NCBI RefSeq assembly: GCF_002288925.2 | Contig: NW_022098024.1 | Location: 2,492,814 to 2,556,813 of the forward strand | Source: Delphinapterus leucas | Lineage: Eukaryota > Chordata > Mammalia > Artiodactyla > Monodontidae | DNA: 64,000 nt | Reading direction: 5' to 3' | In this document: one piece after another, positions 35,765 to 48,113 of the stretch | How positions within the stretch are numbered: position 1 is the first letter of the stretch | Layout of the letters: the number at the start of each line of letters is the position of its first letter | Position numbers and translations under genes: made by a program | Notes under the pieces: model-generated | Database searches by the model: none | Told to the model about the DNA's origin: nothing | Seen by the model: the letters and a program-made list of their open reading frames with translations, nothing else

Positions 35765-35935
35765 CAGTGGTCTTTAGCCTCTGCTTCATATAAAAATTAC
35801 CTGTGGAGTTTTTAAAAGTCCCAATTCAAAGTCTGCCTACAAGCCCAATTAAATATGAATCTCTCGGGGTTGGATCCAAGTAACAGTATTTTTTAAAGCT
35901 TTACAAGTGATTTCAATATGCAGCCTTGTGCATTG
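35765..35935 (+). mobile_element. MER5A-like nonautonomous hAT transposon
   Basis: Starts 'cagtggtctttagcctctg', then 'aaaaattacctgtggagttt', a central 'ggggttggatccaagtaaca' block and 'agtgatttcaatatgcagcc' toward the right end. This is the MER5A palindromic layout, where the ends are near-inverted versions of each other. The right terminus is worn. Confidence 0.85.
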
Positions 35936-38185
35936 GTCTTGTGCATGATTTGAGCAAACTTGGCTCTAACAATGAGTATTTTAAAGGTACCTAGCTTTCA
36001 GTTTCTCTGCAGCCATCCCTGGCTCTTTTGGTATGAGACTAATTCAATTACAGAGCAAAACTGAAGACAATTGATCTGCAGTTGAGTGTTTGGCTAGTCC
36101 CTCTCATTGGTATTCCTTTCAGAACTCACTCCAAGCATCTCTTCTTTTATGAGAAGTTATTTTTTCTAAGACCTCTTAAACTCCTGCTATAGGCTTGTTA
36201 AAATATATATATATATGTATATATGATTTTTTTTCTTTGTAGAAAACTTTTTAGCAATTAGAGACAACTCTTACAACAAGGTGACTTGGAAGGCTGAATA
36301 TAAATAACTCGATCCTGAGCTGCTGCATTAATTGGTAGAGATGGGAAGTGGGAAAGTGAATTTCAGGCCTGTTAGATTTTGTTACGAAGCCACCTCTCTC
36401 CCCAGCAGCCATCTTAATTTAATTACCACTTCACCCATTATTGGCTGAATTTGTGACAATGGCAGCTTTATGTGTCTCTCTTAATAGGAACTGAGCTCAG
36501 CTTCCACTTAAAGAGTCAGGGTCAGAGGAGCAGTTGTTGAAATGCTTTGGTATATCACCTGAGTGGAAGAGCTTTCCAGTTAACATACTTAGGGGAAGTA
36601 TGAACCACTCCACTCCCTCCCCTTCAGCCCTTTGAAAAAGCATCCTGCTGAATCCTAACTGTGTTGGGAAATACTAAAGCTCATTTAAGGAAACAGTTTG
36701 TATGGCATATAAGGAGAGGGGAAGGGCACGGAATCTTTAAAGATGTTGACGACGAGAACAGTGTTAAGCTCCTTGCCATATGGGAGACATACATTCAATC
36801 AGAAATTGGAAGTAGTCATTATGGGAAGGATAATATCCCCTCTGAAATAAATGAAAACTCCACAGTGCAAACACATGCTTATGTTTATGTCTGGGGAAGT
36901 GGACTGCTTGAGGAATACGAATGCGAAGCACTCTTTCTCATTTTTATCACCTGTTATGACCACAGATTTACATGAGATTTGTCTCAGGCCGGTGTGGAAT
37001 CTGAAACCAGTTTCAACAGTGCAGATTCAACAGATAAATGACCATGTAGGATCTTATTTATTTCTCATTTCATCCCAACTTTGACCCTAAAATTTCTCCA
37101 TTGGATAGCTAGAAATAATGGTAATAATTTTGTAGTGCTTGATTTTTATTAAAACCGAGGATTCTTTTATTTGTGCTTGAAATAAAATTCCTGAAATTAA
37201 TTGACAATAAATGTAAACACTGTATGAACCAAACACAGAACCCTAAGATTTCCATTGGCCAGCTCAGGATAGAAGTTGGGTGAGCAGTTGGGGGATGAAT
37301 GGTAAAAAAAGACTAAAGTTAGGAAGCAAAAAGCAAAGAAAATGTACTTATTCTTGCAAAAACTTTGCCAACCAAATTCCTGAACCACTTTATTAAAGAA
37401 CTGATGACATTATAAAACAATTTTAAGACAGCCAAAGAAAAAGAGTGAAAAACTTAAAATTGTGTTAAAATGTATATCAAACAGCACGGTATTGAAGTTT
37501 ATTTTAGAAAAGTGGAGGATGGATGCCATTTTCCAAACCCACATATAAATAACTTTGGAAATTACATGTTAAAAGGATGCAGGAAAATTAGCATGATACC
37601 TGCCACATAATGGGTACTTTTATTGGTCAGAATTCTTTTGGCTGCAATGAACAGAAAGCTCAAAAATTTAAGAAAAAAACAAGAAATGTATTGTCTATAT
37701 AATTAAAAGTCCAGTGTTCATCAATGAGCAATTTGGAATTAAACACTTGACCAAGATAAATGAAATATGCTGATTGGAGAAGTAAAATCAAATGCACACC
37801 ACCAAAGGAAGGAGGTCAGATCTAGGCCTTCTGAAAACTGTGTTGGAAGTAAAAGGAGGGGTGATTTTTCCCAAAGGAAAATCAAGATGCTGTCATCAGA
37901 GTAAAATGGGATAGATAACCGGAAAAGGAAAATAGCCGATGTTACCATCAGCAATCAAGTCATGCTAACTGAATGAATGACTATGTCATGAATGGGGCAA
38001 AAAGAAAATAGTGAGAACAAGTACATGAACGAATTTAGAAGACTGAGGCAAAATTAACATTCTGCAGTGCCTCAGAAGTGTACAGTGGTGTCCTGTTTAC
38101 TTTTATCATTTGGATTAAAAAGATCTTCTTTTTTCCATTTAGGTACATACAGTTTTACGCTAGAGATAAAAATATGTAATAATTT
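35936..38185. other. No confidently recognised feature
   Basis: Holds a 104-codon plus-strand frame (36661-36975) with no family I know, and a TA run near 36200-36225. The stretch near 37610-37690 ('ttttggctgcaatgaacaga' onward) resembles a dispersed repeat that I cannot name. Confidence 0.4.
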
Positions 38186-38190
38186 CTGAT

Positions 38191-38395
38191 TTTTTTTTTT
38201 TTTGCGGTACGCGGGCCTCTCACTGTTGTGGCCTCTCCCGTTGCGGAGCACAGGCTCCGGACGCGCAGGCCCAGTGGCCATGGCTCACGGGCCCAGCCGC
38301 TCTGCGGCATGTGGGATCTTCCTGGACCGGGGCATGAACCCGTGTTCCCTGAATCGGCAGGCGGACTCTCAACCACTGCGCCACCAGGGATGCCC
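38191..38395 (-). mobile_element. CHR SINE, short form
   Basis: T16-type reversed tail, 'gcggtacgcgggcctctcac', and the reversed head ending 'accagggatgccc'. The duplication is at least 'ctgat' (38186-38190 and 38396-38400). Confidence 0.94.
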
Positions 38396-38400
38396 CTGAT

Positions 38401-39219
38401 GCTTTTATGAAGATATTCTGTTTCCATTACTGCTTAGGACTAGGGCTATCAAAATCAAATAGTTTCTGAATCAAACCAGGGATTGGTTTGTTTGTATGCT
38501 TTTGTTTTTACTCTCTTCTTTTCCCCCTTGTTTTCCTCCATATAACAGGATCTCCTCACCCTTACACACTTTTTTTTTTTTTGGATTAGGGTTTAGGGGA
38601 AAAGGAATAGAAAATAATCTAACTTTGTAACATGAGCATGCAACACTGATAACGATGTTTTCTTTAGGACCTCCGATGATTAGGTGAAGAGCAAATCAGC
38701 TGTGACCTGGAATGGTCATTCCCTGCTAGATCTCAGGATTCCCAGTGAGGGCAGCCACGTGAAATTTCAGTAACAGTTCTATTTCCAGTGTTTCTTAGGG
38801 GCCCACAGAAAGATTATACTCATTCTTAGTGCATCTTGTTAAACTTGATAAAATGAAACAAGTTCAAATAAAATAATACTAAGAGACTAAGAAAATAAAA
38901 TCTCCTCGAAAAAGTACTTACATAAATGAGAAAAACTTCTAGAGTCTATAGAACTATTGTTTTAATAAAATTTGAGATTTAAAGTATTTTAAGTAAATAT
39001 CTTAAATAAGGACAACATGGGATGCCCTAGAGCAAGATGGAGGCTTTCGAAATGTGACTGTGTCATTTGAATTTCCTGTAGCACTGAAAAGAGCATGAAA
39101 ATCAGCTGTCCAGGAGAAATACTCAAGGAGAAATGTAGTGAAAGTTAGGAGATTCTTTGATGAACTATTTTATTCATTTGCATGTTTATATACTTTTAAA
39201 CTATATGTGTATGTAGTTG
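38401..39219. other. No recognisable feature
   Basis: T14 run near 38570; otherwise unrecognised AT-rich sequence. Confidence 0.45.
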
Positions 39220-39331
39220 AATATATATCTCTACATCTACATCTATTTCTATATCTATATTTATATGTACTTCTATATCTATATCTACATCTACATCTAC
39301 TTCTATATCTACCTATATCTATATCTATACC
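39220..39331. repeat. (ATCTAT/ATCTAC)n hexanucleotide microsatellite
   Basis: About 110 bp of variant 6-bp units ('atctac', 'atctat', 'ttctat'). The runs of leucine/tyrosine and isoleucine/tyrosine in overlapping open frames are translation artefacts of the repeat. Confidence 0.95.
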
Positions 39332-40384
39332 ACTGGAATGTAAGTTCCTTGTGTGCTAGAATACTGTCTGTCTTGTTCACTTCAATATTCTTAGCATTTG
39401 AGATAGTGGCAGGCATATAACCATCATTTCAAATAAGTATTTGGAAATGAATAAATAAATGAATACTCGGGTAAAGATTTTTGAAAGAGTTTGGAAACCA
39501 AGTTGGAACATAACAAAGAATGATTGGAAAAAAGTGATTTTGTGTTTTTTGCTCAACCAACTGAATATATCAGAAAAGGAGACTATGGAAGGATGGATTT
39601 AAAAGCAAAAAGCAGAGATTACATGTAAACATTTAAAAGTCCCCCTAGAATGAGTATATTGATAGCTTAATTTGGAGTGCAAAGAAATTTCAGACTTTGC
39701 TGCATGCTCTACTCTTCAATATTTAAGGTGGGATGGAAGGAATTGACATGATGTTGACTAAAACAGTTTATCCTTATTATCTGCATGCTCTGTTATACTT
39801 GTCCGCACAACAGGGAAAAATATCAACCATCATCAGCTAGTGCGGGATGGTACCTTAACTCTTAGGCTGAGACTTCTATATACCCTTTAGCAGACAGAAC
39901 TCCTTTGGGGTGTGGGGAGCACACTCAGTTCATTCCCACCCTTGAAGCAAGGTTTAACTTGCGTGCTCATACATACAAATACACACATTCACACATACAC
40001 ACACATAAACATACATCTTAGTCCTTCACATTGAGCCAGGGGTGAGATTTCGGAGGGATCTGATTTCTAGGCTCTTTCTTAAAAGGTACAAGAAAGAAAG
40101 GGCTTCAGTAGGAAAACTTAAAAAAAGTGTTATTAACTTCTCACTAAAGTCCTGTCCAGCTGTAAAGTATCATATAAATGTATATAACGTTACCGAATAT
40201 CCCATATTCTTATACTTGGCAGTCCCCATGCAGCTTGGTGAAATCAAATGCCTGTCCCTCAGCTTTCACTGTCTGATCTCACCACCGAAGGGACTAAACA
40301 GTGAGAGCGAGGCCACAGAGAGTAGACCTTCCCTCATTCTGAATCTCAGAATTGCTCTATGAACACTGGCAGACATTCAGTGTA
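39332..40384. other. No recognisable gene; one CA-rich patch
   Basis: An imperfect CA-rich patch lies at about 39970-40015. A 106-codon frame at 40042-40362 has no recognised similarity. Confidence 0.4.
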
Positions 40385-40826
40385 AGTGATGACAAGACAC
40401 TCTTCTCAATGTAATTTTAATCAGGCTCCTTTGAGCCCCCTGCTGGACCCGGGTGGACATTGGGCTCCCTCTCTCCCCTTGAGAAGAATCCTTCTAAGTC
40501 AGTTTAGCAAAAATCCCCATCCACCCTCAGTGTCCGACCACCCTCAATATCTCATCACCTTGGCCTCTCTTCAGCAAGAATTCTGTTGAGTTAGTCTAAC
40601 AAGACTCCCTCTTACTCCTGATGTTTTCTCAGTAATTTTCCATTCACTGACCCCCACCCTGCTCCTTAGTTATAAATTCCCACTTATCCTTGTTGAAGTC
40701 AGAGCTGAATCTCATCTCTCTTCCCCCAGGGCAAGGCCCCATTGCAGTGGCTCCTACACCCATCTCGATGTCTACCTCCCTTGAATAAGGGCTGCCTTAC
40801 AATTCTTAAACAAGGGTCATTAAATA
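40385..40826 (+). mobile_element. Probable ERV class I-type LTR
   Basis: Pyrimidine-rich sequence with an LTR-like order: 'cccctgctggacccgggtgg', a TATA-like 'agttataaattccc' near 40668, a 'gagctgaatctcatc' block, a 'ttgaataagg' near-polyadenylation signal at about 40780 and 'aaacaagggtcatt' at the right. The edges and any duplication are not resolved, and no internal retroviral sequence was seen. Confidence 0.5.
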
Positions 40827-40984
40827 TTTTTTTCTTTAAGCATGGGTGATACATATTATTCATTGAAATCTTGATTTACTGAGATCTTGTGGTTATTTTA
40901 TTATTACAATAGAAATTAATCTTTTCTGTCCTTGTGGAATATTGCATGGAAAGTAATAAGGTTGAGAGCAATAAGTATGGATGG

Positions 40985-41165
40985 ATGTGTCAAGCACTTC
41001 TTGGGTTGATTTCTTGGTTATGTGATCTTAGCTTAAGACTAAGTTTAACTCAATTTTCTCATTGTACTGATAACTATTTCCTAGAAGAGTTAGGAGAATT
41101 AAACTAGATAAAGCGATTAGCACTTCACCTGTCACCTGGTGGTTATCAGAACAAGGATAGTACCC
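40985..41165 (+). repeat. MIR SINE fragment
   Basis: Core blocks 'tggttatgtgatcttagctt', 'aactcaattttctcattgta' and 'gttaggagaattaaact', ending in 'agcacttcacctgtcacctg', match the MIR 3' half. Confidence 0.7.
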
Positions 41166-42485
41166 TTCATTTTTAGATTACATAATTTATCAATCAGTCT
41201 TAGATTTCTAGAATGTTATTTAAGAAATCTTTTTCTGGAATGTCAATTTTTTTGTCATAGGGAATAATGAAGTAAATAGTATGTTCTATTTAATTTTTGA
41301 GGAAATATGTTGTTCAGTTTAATTTCTCTTCCTTGTAAACACTTTATTATTTTTTAACATGAAATTATAGATTCAATTTAAGAAATGCCAATTTCTAAAC
41401 GAACAATGTTTTATCTAGAACCTGCTTTAACAGGAAATAAGTTATTCCTAACTTCATGCTATTTTGATCTAGAAATCGAGCTAGAATTCAATACGATGTG
41501 ATTTGAACCTCACTATGACAAAGCTCAGATTTCTTTGGCAACACAAAGTATTTGCATACTTGAGAGAAATGTTAATTTTTAAGACAACAATGCAAAGAAC
41601 AAAGGGGTATAATAGTTCAATGCTTCCAATGTTCTCCAAGTAAAAACAGAGCAATTAAAAAATAACCACATCACCGATCTAAATTATACTCCTTTATTCT
41701 GTCAATAATTGTGACAGCCTCAAAAGGGATTACTGATGAAAGATTTTGTCACTTTTCTGTTAAAATGTATTTAATGACATGCATCCTACCTTGGATCTGA
41801 GTCATAGTTACTTATTTTTTGAGACGTTTTAGTGAAAATTGTACGGAGATGAGGAGGTGGGTTAATCAGAAAAAATATATTGCCACATACAGTGTTTTTC
41901 TGTGTGTGTAGTGTAAGACTGGCAGTATCTTACCCTTGTTCATTATTACTTTATCTCTAGAATATTTGCTTCTCCTTTTTGTTGTATTTATTATTATTAT
42001 TTTCAGATCACTGAATAATAATCTTAGATTTCATCAATAATTTTAATTTCTAATATAGCCTTACCTATTATAGAGTGAAAAAAATAATCCTTTAATCTTT
42101 ATCCATTAAACACTACTGCAAATACAGAAGCTGGTATTAATGCAAGATGTTTTGGGCGAGAAGAAAAATATTCTGCGGTAGGCTTTTACTTGTCTGAGAG
42201 AACACAATTCTCATGCATGAGTTTATATATTCTTATAATCAGCATCTACAATCCAACTCCAAAGCAGCAATGTCTATGGATGAAAAATAGCCATTCCCCA
42301 GTGACTCATTCATACTTTGCCCTTCTGACCAGAAACATCAGAAAACATGCTAATACATGTCAAAATATGTGACTTCTTAGATATGCCAGGTTTTTCTTGG
42401 TTCCTTGAATAAATGGGCTATTTTGGCTTTTTGTGGTTCTTTGGTGCTTATTATGTTCCTTTTATGTGCCAGCTACTTCATTAAA
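41166..42485. other. No recognisable feature
   Basis: AT-rich; nothing supported. Confidence 0.45.
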
Positions 42486-43234
42486 TGAGCACAGCCAAAT
42501 TTTTTTTTTTTCAGATTTAAGCAGTATTAACATTTTGCCATATCTACATATATGTATTTTAGGTTATATATATAGTTTTATATTAGGTTTCTTTTTTTTT
42601 TGTGCGGTACGCGGGCCTCTCACTGTTGTGGCCTCTCCCGTTGCAGAGCACAGGCTCCGGACGCGCAGGCTCAGCGGCCATGGCTCACGGGCCCAGCCGC
42701 TCCACGGCATGTGGGATCTTCCCGGACCGGGGCACGAACCCGTGTCCCCTGCATCGGCAGGCGGACTCTCAACCACTGCGCCACCAGGGAAGCCCATATT
42801 AGGTTTCTTTTTTTAAAAAAAGACATAAAATATTACCTCTAAAGTTTCTCTCCTTCCCCACCCACTCACTGTCAGCCATCCCCAGAGGTAACTGTTATCT
42901 TGAGGTTGGTTGTTAGTCCTCCCATGCATAACTTAGTACTTTAATTTCCTATGTCATTGTCCAGTCATAACATAGTATTGTTTTGTGAATTTTTAAATGA
43001 TTGAAGACTGTGTAATACTTTCATATCTATTTGCAATTTGCTTTTATACAATTATATTTTTATGACACATCTGTGAGGCTATGCCTAGCTCTAGATCATT
43101 TAACAGCTGGATGGTATTCTATCCTATGAATGTAACATGTTGTATTTGTTCGTTCTTCTGTTGGTGGCCAAAATAAATAAATAAATATTTTTTTAAAAAT
43201 TAGAAATAAGTAAAATTGAGCACAGCCAAATTTT
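42486..43234 (-). mobile_element. L1M-derived retroinsertion with an 18-bp duplication
   Basis: The 18-bp sequence 'tgagcacagccaaatttt' occurs without mismatch at 42486-42503 and 43217-43234. Between them lies a T run, then 'ttaacattttgccatatc', an interrupting SINE, and text such as 'cccagaggtaactgttatct' and 'gctggatggtattctatcc', which is L1M-type 3' sequence read on the minus strand. The T run next to the left duplication suits a minus-strand transcript with an A tail. An A-rich 'aataaataaataaat' stretch near the right end leaves the orientation open. Confidence 0.75.
42599..42795 (-). mobile_element. CHR SINE, short form, nested in the L1M insertion
   Basis: Near-consensus copy: 'gcggtacgcgggcctctcac' to '...accagggaagccc'. 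The perfect 19-bp duplication 'atattaggtttcttttttt' lies at 42580-42598 and 42796-42814. Confidence 0.97.
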
Positions 43235-43269
43235 ATACAACACATAAAAGTATCAATGTAAATGATAAA

Positions 43270-43395
43270 TACAACAGGAAATACTGGAACTAAATCCAGA
43301 TCCTGGTTCTACCATGTAGCAGTTTTATCATTTCTGTGCCTAGGTTCCTTCATCTGTAAGACCTAAGGTTGCTGTGGGTATAAATTATACTCTAT
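43270..43395 (+). repeat. MIR SINE fragment
   Basis: 'ctaaatccagatcctggttc', 'taccatgtagcagtttt', 'tgcctaggttccttcatctg' and 'taagacctaaggttgc' match the MIR core. Confidence 0.75.
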
Positions 43396-43500
43396 ATAGT
43401 ATAAAATAGTTATACTATTTATAAACTATAATATAGTTTATAGTATATATAAACTATATACTATTTATAAACTATATAAATAGTTTATAGTATAAAATAA
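43388..43500. repeat. AT-only palindromic tract
   Basis: Repeats of 'actatttataaactat' and its complement 'atagtttatagta' alternate in both orientations, so the tract can fold on itself in several registers. G or C is nearly limited to the 'act/agt' steps. Confidence 0.9.
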
Positions 43501-44339
43501 TTATCCATATTTTTTTGATTTCTCTCTATCTACCTTAGAACACTGCCTGAAATATACTTTTTGCATAGGTATTTTTATTCATCTAAAACCACACACTTAT
43601 TTTGTTTTAATTTGTTTTTGTTGTTTATTATTGTTATAAATGTATCCACCATTGGACTTGAAATTGTTTGAATATACTTCACTGGGTCATAATCAAATGT
43701 CAAATTTACACCAATGCTACTTTATCTAGTACAAGTACTGGAGGCATAAGCTGAATAAATCTTGACTGGAATTGCTAGAAATCCAACCTAGACTTAAACA
43801 GGCTAGTTTCAAAAGAAATTGGAAACTGAATGATGAAGTAAAGGATGAAAACTAGACAGTTATAGGTAATGGTTTACTGCATGTTAATTTACATCAAAAT
43901 TGCCTGATGTTCAGTATCTTGATAAGCCATGTTTCATGTATTTCATGGAGATTTTTTGTTTGTTTTAGGCCAGAGCATAAATTCTGTGTTTGTTACTTGA
44001 TATTGGGTGGAGTATCTGTGTTTCTTAGGAAAGGAAACATATCTTATTAAATGAGATTTATTCTCCAATATGACACTACAGGTGTGATATTGGTTACACA
44101 ATCAATTTGACAACTTGTGAGTCTGTTTTTCCAATTATATATCTTGGTAAAAAGGAGGATGGATTTTCATTGAGCCTATGTAAATAAAGCGATTGCTTGG
44201 AAAATGTAAGGTGATTCAGCAAAGTATTTCTCTCTCAATTCTGAAGAGTTATTGAGAACAAATTTTATTTAAAATGGCTAATTTCAGTTTGGAAAAGCAT
44301 AACCTACTATATTAAGAATTAAAAGGGTTTCCTCATTTT
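43501..44339. other. No recognisable feature
   Basis: AT-rich unassigned sequence. Confidence 0.45.
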
Positions 44340-44705
44340 CTTAGTCCATTTGGGCTGCTATAACAAAATACCATAAACTACGTGGCTTATAAACAACAGA
44401 AATTTATTTATCACAGTTCTGTAGACTGGGAAGTCCAAGATCAAGGTACCAGTAGATTCAGTGTCTGGTGAGAACCTGCTTCCCGGTTCACAGACAGCTG
44501 TCTTGCAGTCTCCTCACATGGTGGAAAAGACAAGGGAGCTCTCTGGAGTCTCTTTTATAAGGGCATGAATCCATTCATGACAGCTCACAGTCATGACTCA
44601 AATCACCTCCCAAAGGCCCACCTCCAAATACATCACATTGATCATTAGGATTTAACATATGAATTGGGGGCAGCAGGGTGGGAACAAACATTCAGTCTAT
44701 AAAAC
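44340..44705 (-). mobile_element. MaLR/MLT-type solo LTR
   Basis: Read on the plus strand it starts 'ttagtccatttgggctgcta', then 'acaacagaaatttatttatc', 'gactgggaagtccaagatca', 'ctcacatggtggaaaag', 'tcacctcccaaaggcccacc' and ends near 'aacattcagtctataaaac'. The complement of 'tttattta' is the AATAAA signal, so the LTR is on the minus strand. No internal region is attached, consistent with a solo LTR. Confidence 0.8.
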
Positions 44706-46561
44706 TCATATATACATAAAATTAGGACAATAAAATGATACCAACAATATTTCCAAAATATCACCACAATTGAATTTCCTTCATCATTTCATTATGTAAT
44801 TTGTAATTTTTTTAACTATGCATCTTGAGTAAGTGGTCTGCTTTCATAAAGTAGGTCTGCTTCCAGATAGAAAAGAGTTCTAGAATTACTGACTCAGACC
44901 ACCTATATTGTACGAATGTTTCCTAAGCGTTGTCAGCTTGGAAGATACTTCTAATTATCTGTTCCTTGAAGCAACAATAATTTAGAGTGTCTGGTGAAGT
45001 CCTTTCAGTAGGCATTCTGCCTGCCTTTTTAAATCAGTATCACAAAGTCCAACCTATAGTTTATAGCAAGTCTTCTGGCAAATTACTTGAGTGCTGCATA
45101 ATTTCTGAAATACTGATTATAATAATATTTGACCTATATAATCTTTAATAAAGAAAAGGTTGTGTGTTTCTGCTGTTTTGATGATTCTTCCCACACAGAT
45201 TTTACAATAATGTTAAGCTAATTATGAAATATGGAACACAGCAAACAACCCTAATTGTTACTATCATCTTTTTTTATAAGGTAAAGCAACAGATCTTTGT
45301 ACTTGTCTAGAAGACCTATAAAGACCCCCTAAATATATTGTTTTATTTTTTTCTAAATTTGGGATCTGATATTTGAGGCAAACCAAAAAATTAGAGCAGA
45401 TTTGATGACTCAAGATAGGACCATTGATGCAGAGAAACAGTATTTGGCTATCTACTTAAAGGGATAAAATGCTTTAAATAAACATAAAAGATTATAACAG
45501 TTTTGTAAGAAACTTTCCTTTTTCCATAAGTGAATAAATATTTTCCTTTTTTGTTTTAAATTAACCAGTTGCATATAAAGTCAAACCTAAGCAGAGAATA
45601 TTATTCTGATAAGATATGGCATCTCTGCTACGTGGGAAGTTTATGTAGAAGATAAAGAATGATATTTTATTATCCATTAAGAGTTTCTAAGACTTAGTTT
45701 TCAATTTGACAGAGAAAAAAGCCAAATTTTAATTTTGCATCAATGCATGTTTGACAGCAAAACTTTCATGAGTCTCCCCAAACCTCTTTAAATTATCTGG
45801 TGAGTAAGTCCATTGAAACTGACTTAACTTTGCCAAAATTTAAAACTCTTCATAGAGCCTTTCAAGCCCAGGTATTATAAACCAAGGCAAACAAAATTAA
45901 CTTCCCTCATACCTTCTACTACTTGCTGTACACAGCAAAGTCTTTTTTCCTTTTCTGTGTTTTTTCTTATTTTGGATCAAACTTGTACTTTAAGACAAAA
46001 TTACTCTCCTTTTTTCTTTGAAAGCAAATGCCTCAATTTTACATACACAGTGATTTTCTCAATGATTATTACTCCTAGTATAGTCTCAGTAACTGATATT
46101 AGTTATAATTTTTAACCAAAATTACCATCTTCTATTGAAAGAGGAAACTGGAAGATGGTACTGAAACTTTATTATATCTAAGCACAATTTTAGCAAATTA
46201 TCACAGCTCATAAATACATATAACAAGTATAGCTACAAACATCCGTTTTCTGCCTTATTAAAGTGGCAAGAAAGAACAGGTTCATTACTATGAACCAAAG
46301 ATAAAGCCACTCCATACCACATGCAAATAAGAAGTAAATAATATAAAATTAAAATTATGCTATGTAACCAGTTGTTCCCTATTCAGTCTAAGAAATTATC
46401 TAAGAATTTAAAGATTATTCACTAACTCATTTTAGTATTAGTTGAAGGATTTTGGTTATCTAAAGATCTAAGAAATTTTGTTCAGTATGATATACTATAA
46501 AACATATTTATACTTTTTATAAAAAAATCTTGTCAGAATTATGATTCAACTTAATTAAATC
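44706..46561. other. No recognisable feature
   Basis: Nearly 1.9 kb of AT-rich unassigned sequence with no open frame worth reporting. Confidence 0.45.
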
Positions 46562-46577
46562 CACACTTACATTTTTA

Positions 46578-46933
46578 AAAATCATTTTCACATTTGTTCT
46601 CTTTTTTCAAAATTTGTTTATTTTTGGCTGCTTTGGGCCTTCGTTGCTGCCTGTGGGCTTTCTCTAGCTGCTGCAAGCAGGGGCTACTCCTCATTGCGGT
46701 GCACAGGCTTCTCATTGTGGTGGCTTCTCCTGTGGTGGAACATGGGCGCCAGTAGTTGTGGCACGTGGGCTCAGTAGTTGTGGCTAGCGGGCTCTAGAGC
46801 ACAGCCTCAGTAGCTGTGGTGCATGGGCTTAGTTGCTCCGCGGCATGTGGTATCTTCCTGGACCAGGGCTCGAACCCATATCCCCTGCATTGGCAGGTGG
46901 ATTCTTAACCACTGTGCCACCAGGGAAGCCCCT
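46578..46933 (-). mobile_element. CHR SINE, long form, with an unusual 3' extension
   Basis: The body runs from about 46617 ('ttatttttggctgctttggg') to the reversed head '...accagggaagccc'. A perfect 16-bp duplication, 'cacacttacattttta', lies at 46562-46577 and 46934-46949. Between the left duplication and the SINE body are about 40 bases that are A-rich on the SINE strand but not a simple tail. They may be a decayed tail or short read-through sequence. Confidence 0.93.
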
Positions 46934-46949
46934 CACACTTACATTTTTA

Positions 46950-48041
46950 TGAGCTTAAACATTATATAGATTTAATGTTAGTAAACCAGTATGAGAAGTT
47001 TAGAAATTTCAGACTAATTTATCTCTTTATGAGAAAACAAATCCAAATTTTATAAGAAATAAAGCTCTTATAAATCTTATAAAATAGATAATATTTTTAT
47101 AATCTTAGAAAAGGTTTATATTTTATGCCATATTGAAACAAGTAACAAACATATAGTTATCATTTATCTTTAAACATAAAATTATTTAAGTAATAATATA
47201 ATTTAAAAAATTCACATTGTTTATATGATCTTGGACTCTAAATGTTTCTATGATAGCAGTGTCTATAATAAACATATGTCTTAGTACTTTTAAAGGATCA
47301 TTGATTCATTTTACTTATTTACTGTGAAATTTAAAAAATTCTAATTTTTATATGTGCATACATATAACTAAAACAATTGGAAGATAATCTATTTAATTAA
47401 GAAATGTTATAATCTACTTTGTACCCTCTGGAATTAGGAAAATATTTCACACTCAAAATGAAAGGTTAAAGCTTTCTTCAGTTACAGACACATAGACAAA
47501 TTATGTTTCAATTCTACAAACTAAATCCTGAGTCAAAAGTAAACACAAAATGAAAAATCATCTTTTCAGGTTTCAAAGAGCTGTTTTCCTTCTCAGTGCG
47601 TATGCAATTTTTAATTGATATACACTCACAAATAAATCAACAGGCTAAAAAGCAATTTTAAAAAACTAACAAATAAATAGACTAACAAGCCATATATTCC
47701 CTCCTAGCTCAAACAAAATAGAATAGATCTCTATAATCTTTTTGATGGAGATTATCAAATATTTAGACCATAAAATCAAATATTTGATTTTTATTATTAC
47801 CATAGTAGAATAACTTGTTGTCTGTGTACAAACTAGAAACAAAAACAAAATGATAAAAACAGTAGGAAGTAAAGAAAAAAAAGTCACAAATATCTTAGTA
47901 CTATTGTCATTTGGGATTCACTCATGGAACCAAGAAAAGATATGCCTGGGTTTAAATCTGTCACAGGGTACACTTCTCTGCCATTACTGCTTACTTGCTG
48001 CCATCAGGTGTGTCCATCTGGCATTTCAGTGGATGATATAC
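46950..48041. other. No recognisable feature
   Basis: AT-rich sequence; nothing supported. Confidence 0.45.
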
Positions 48042-48113
48042 AGTTTGTTTTCTTTCTTTCTTTCTCTTTCTTTTGTTCTTTTTTCATTTTCTTTCTTTTT
48101 TTTTTTTTTTTTT
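48042..48113. repeat. Polypyrimidine tract ending in T18-20
   Basis: TTTC repeats followed by a long T run; on the minus strand the T run would be the A tail of the candidate retrocopy below. Confidence 0.9.

Noticed and set aside
36661..36975. 104-codon plus-strand frame
   Set aside because: No family match known to me. It may be part of an old repeat but cannot be supported as a gene.
37610..37690. Possible dispersed repeat around 'ttttggctgcaatgaacaga'
   Set aside because: It resembles a known mammalian repeat by eye, but I could not assign a family or edges.
39138..39420. Tyr/Leu/Ile-rich membrane-protein-like frames
   Set aside because: They are the translation of the ATCTAT microsatellite.
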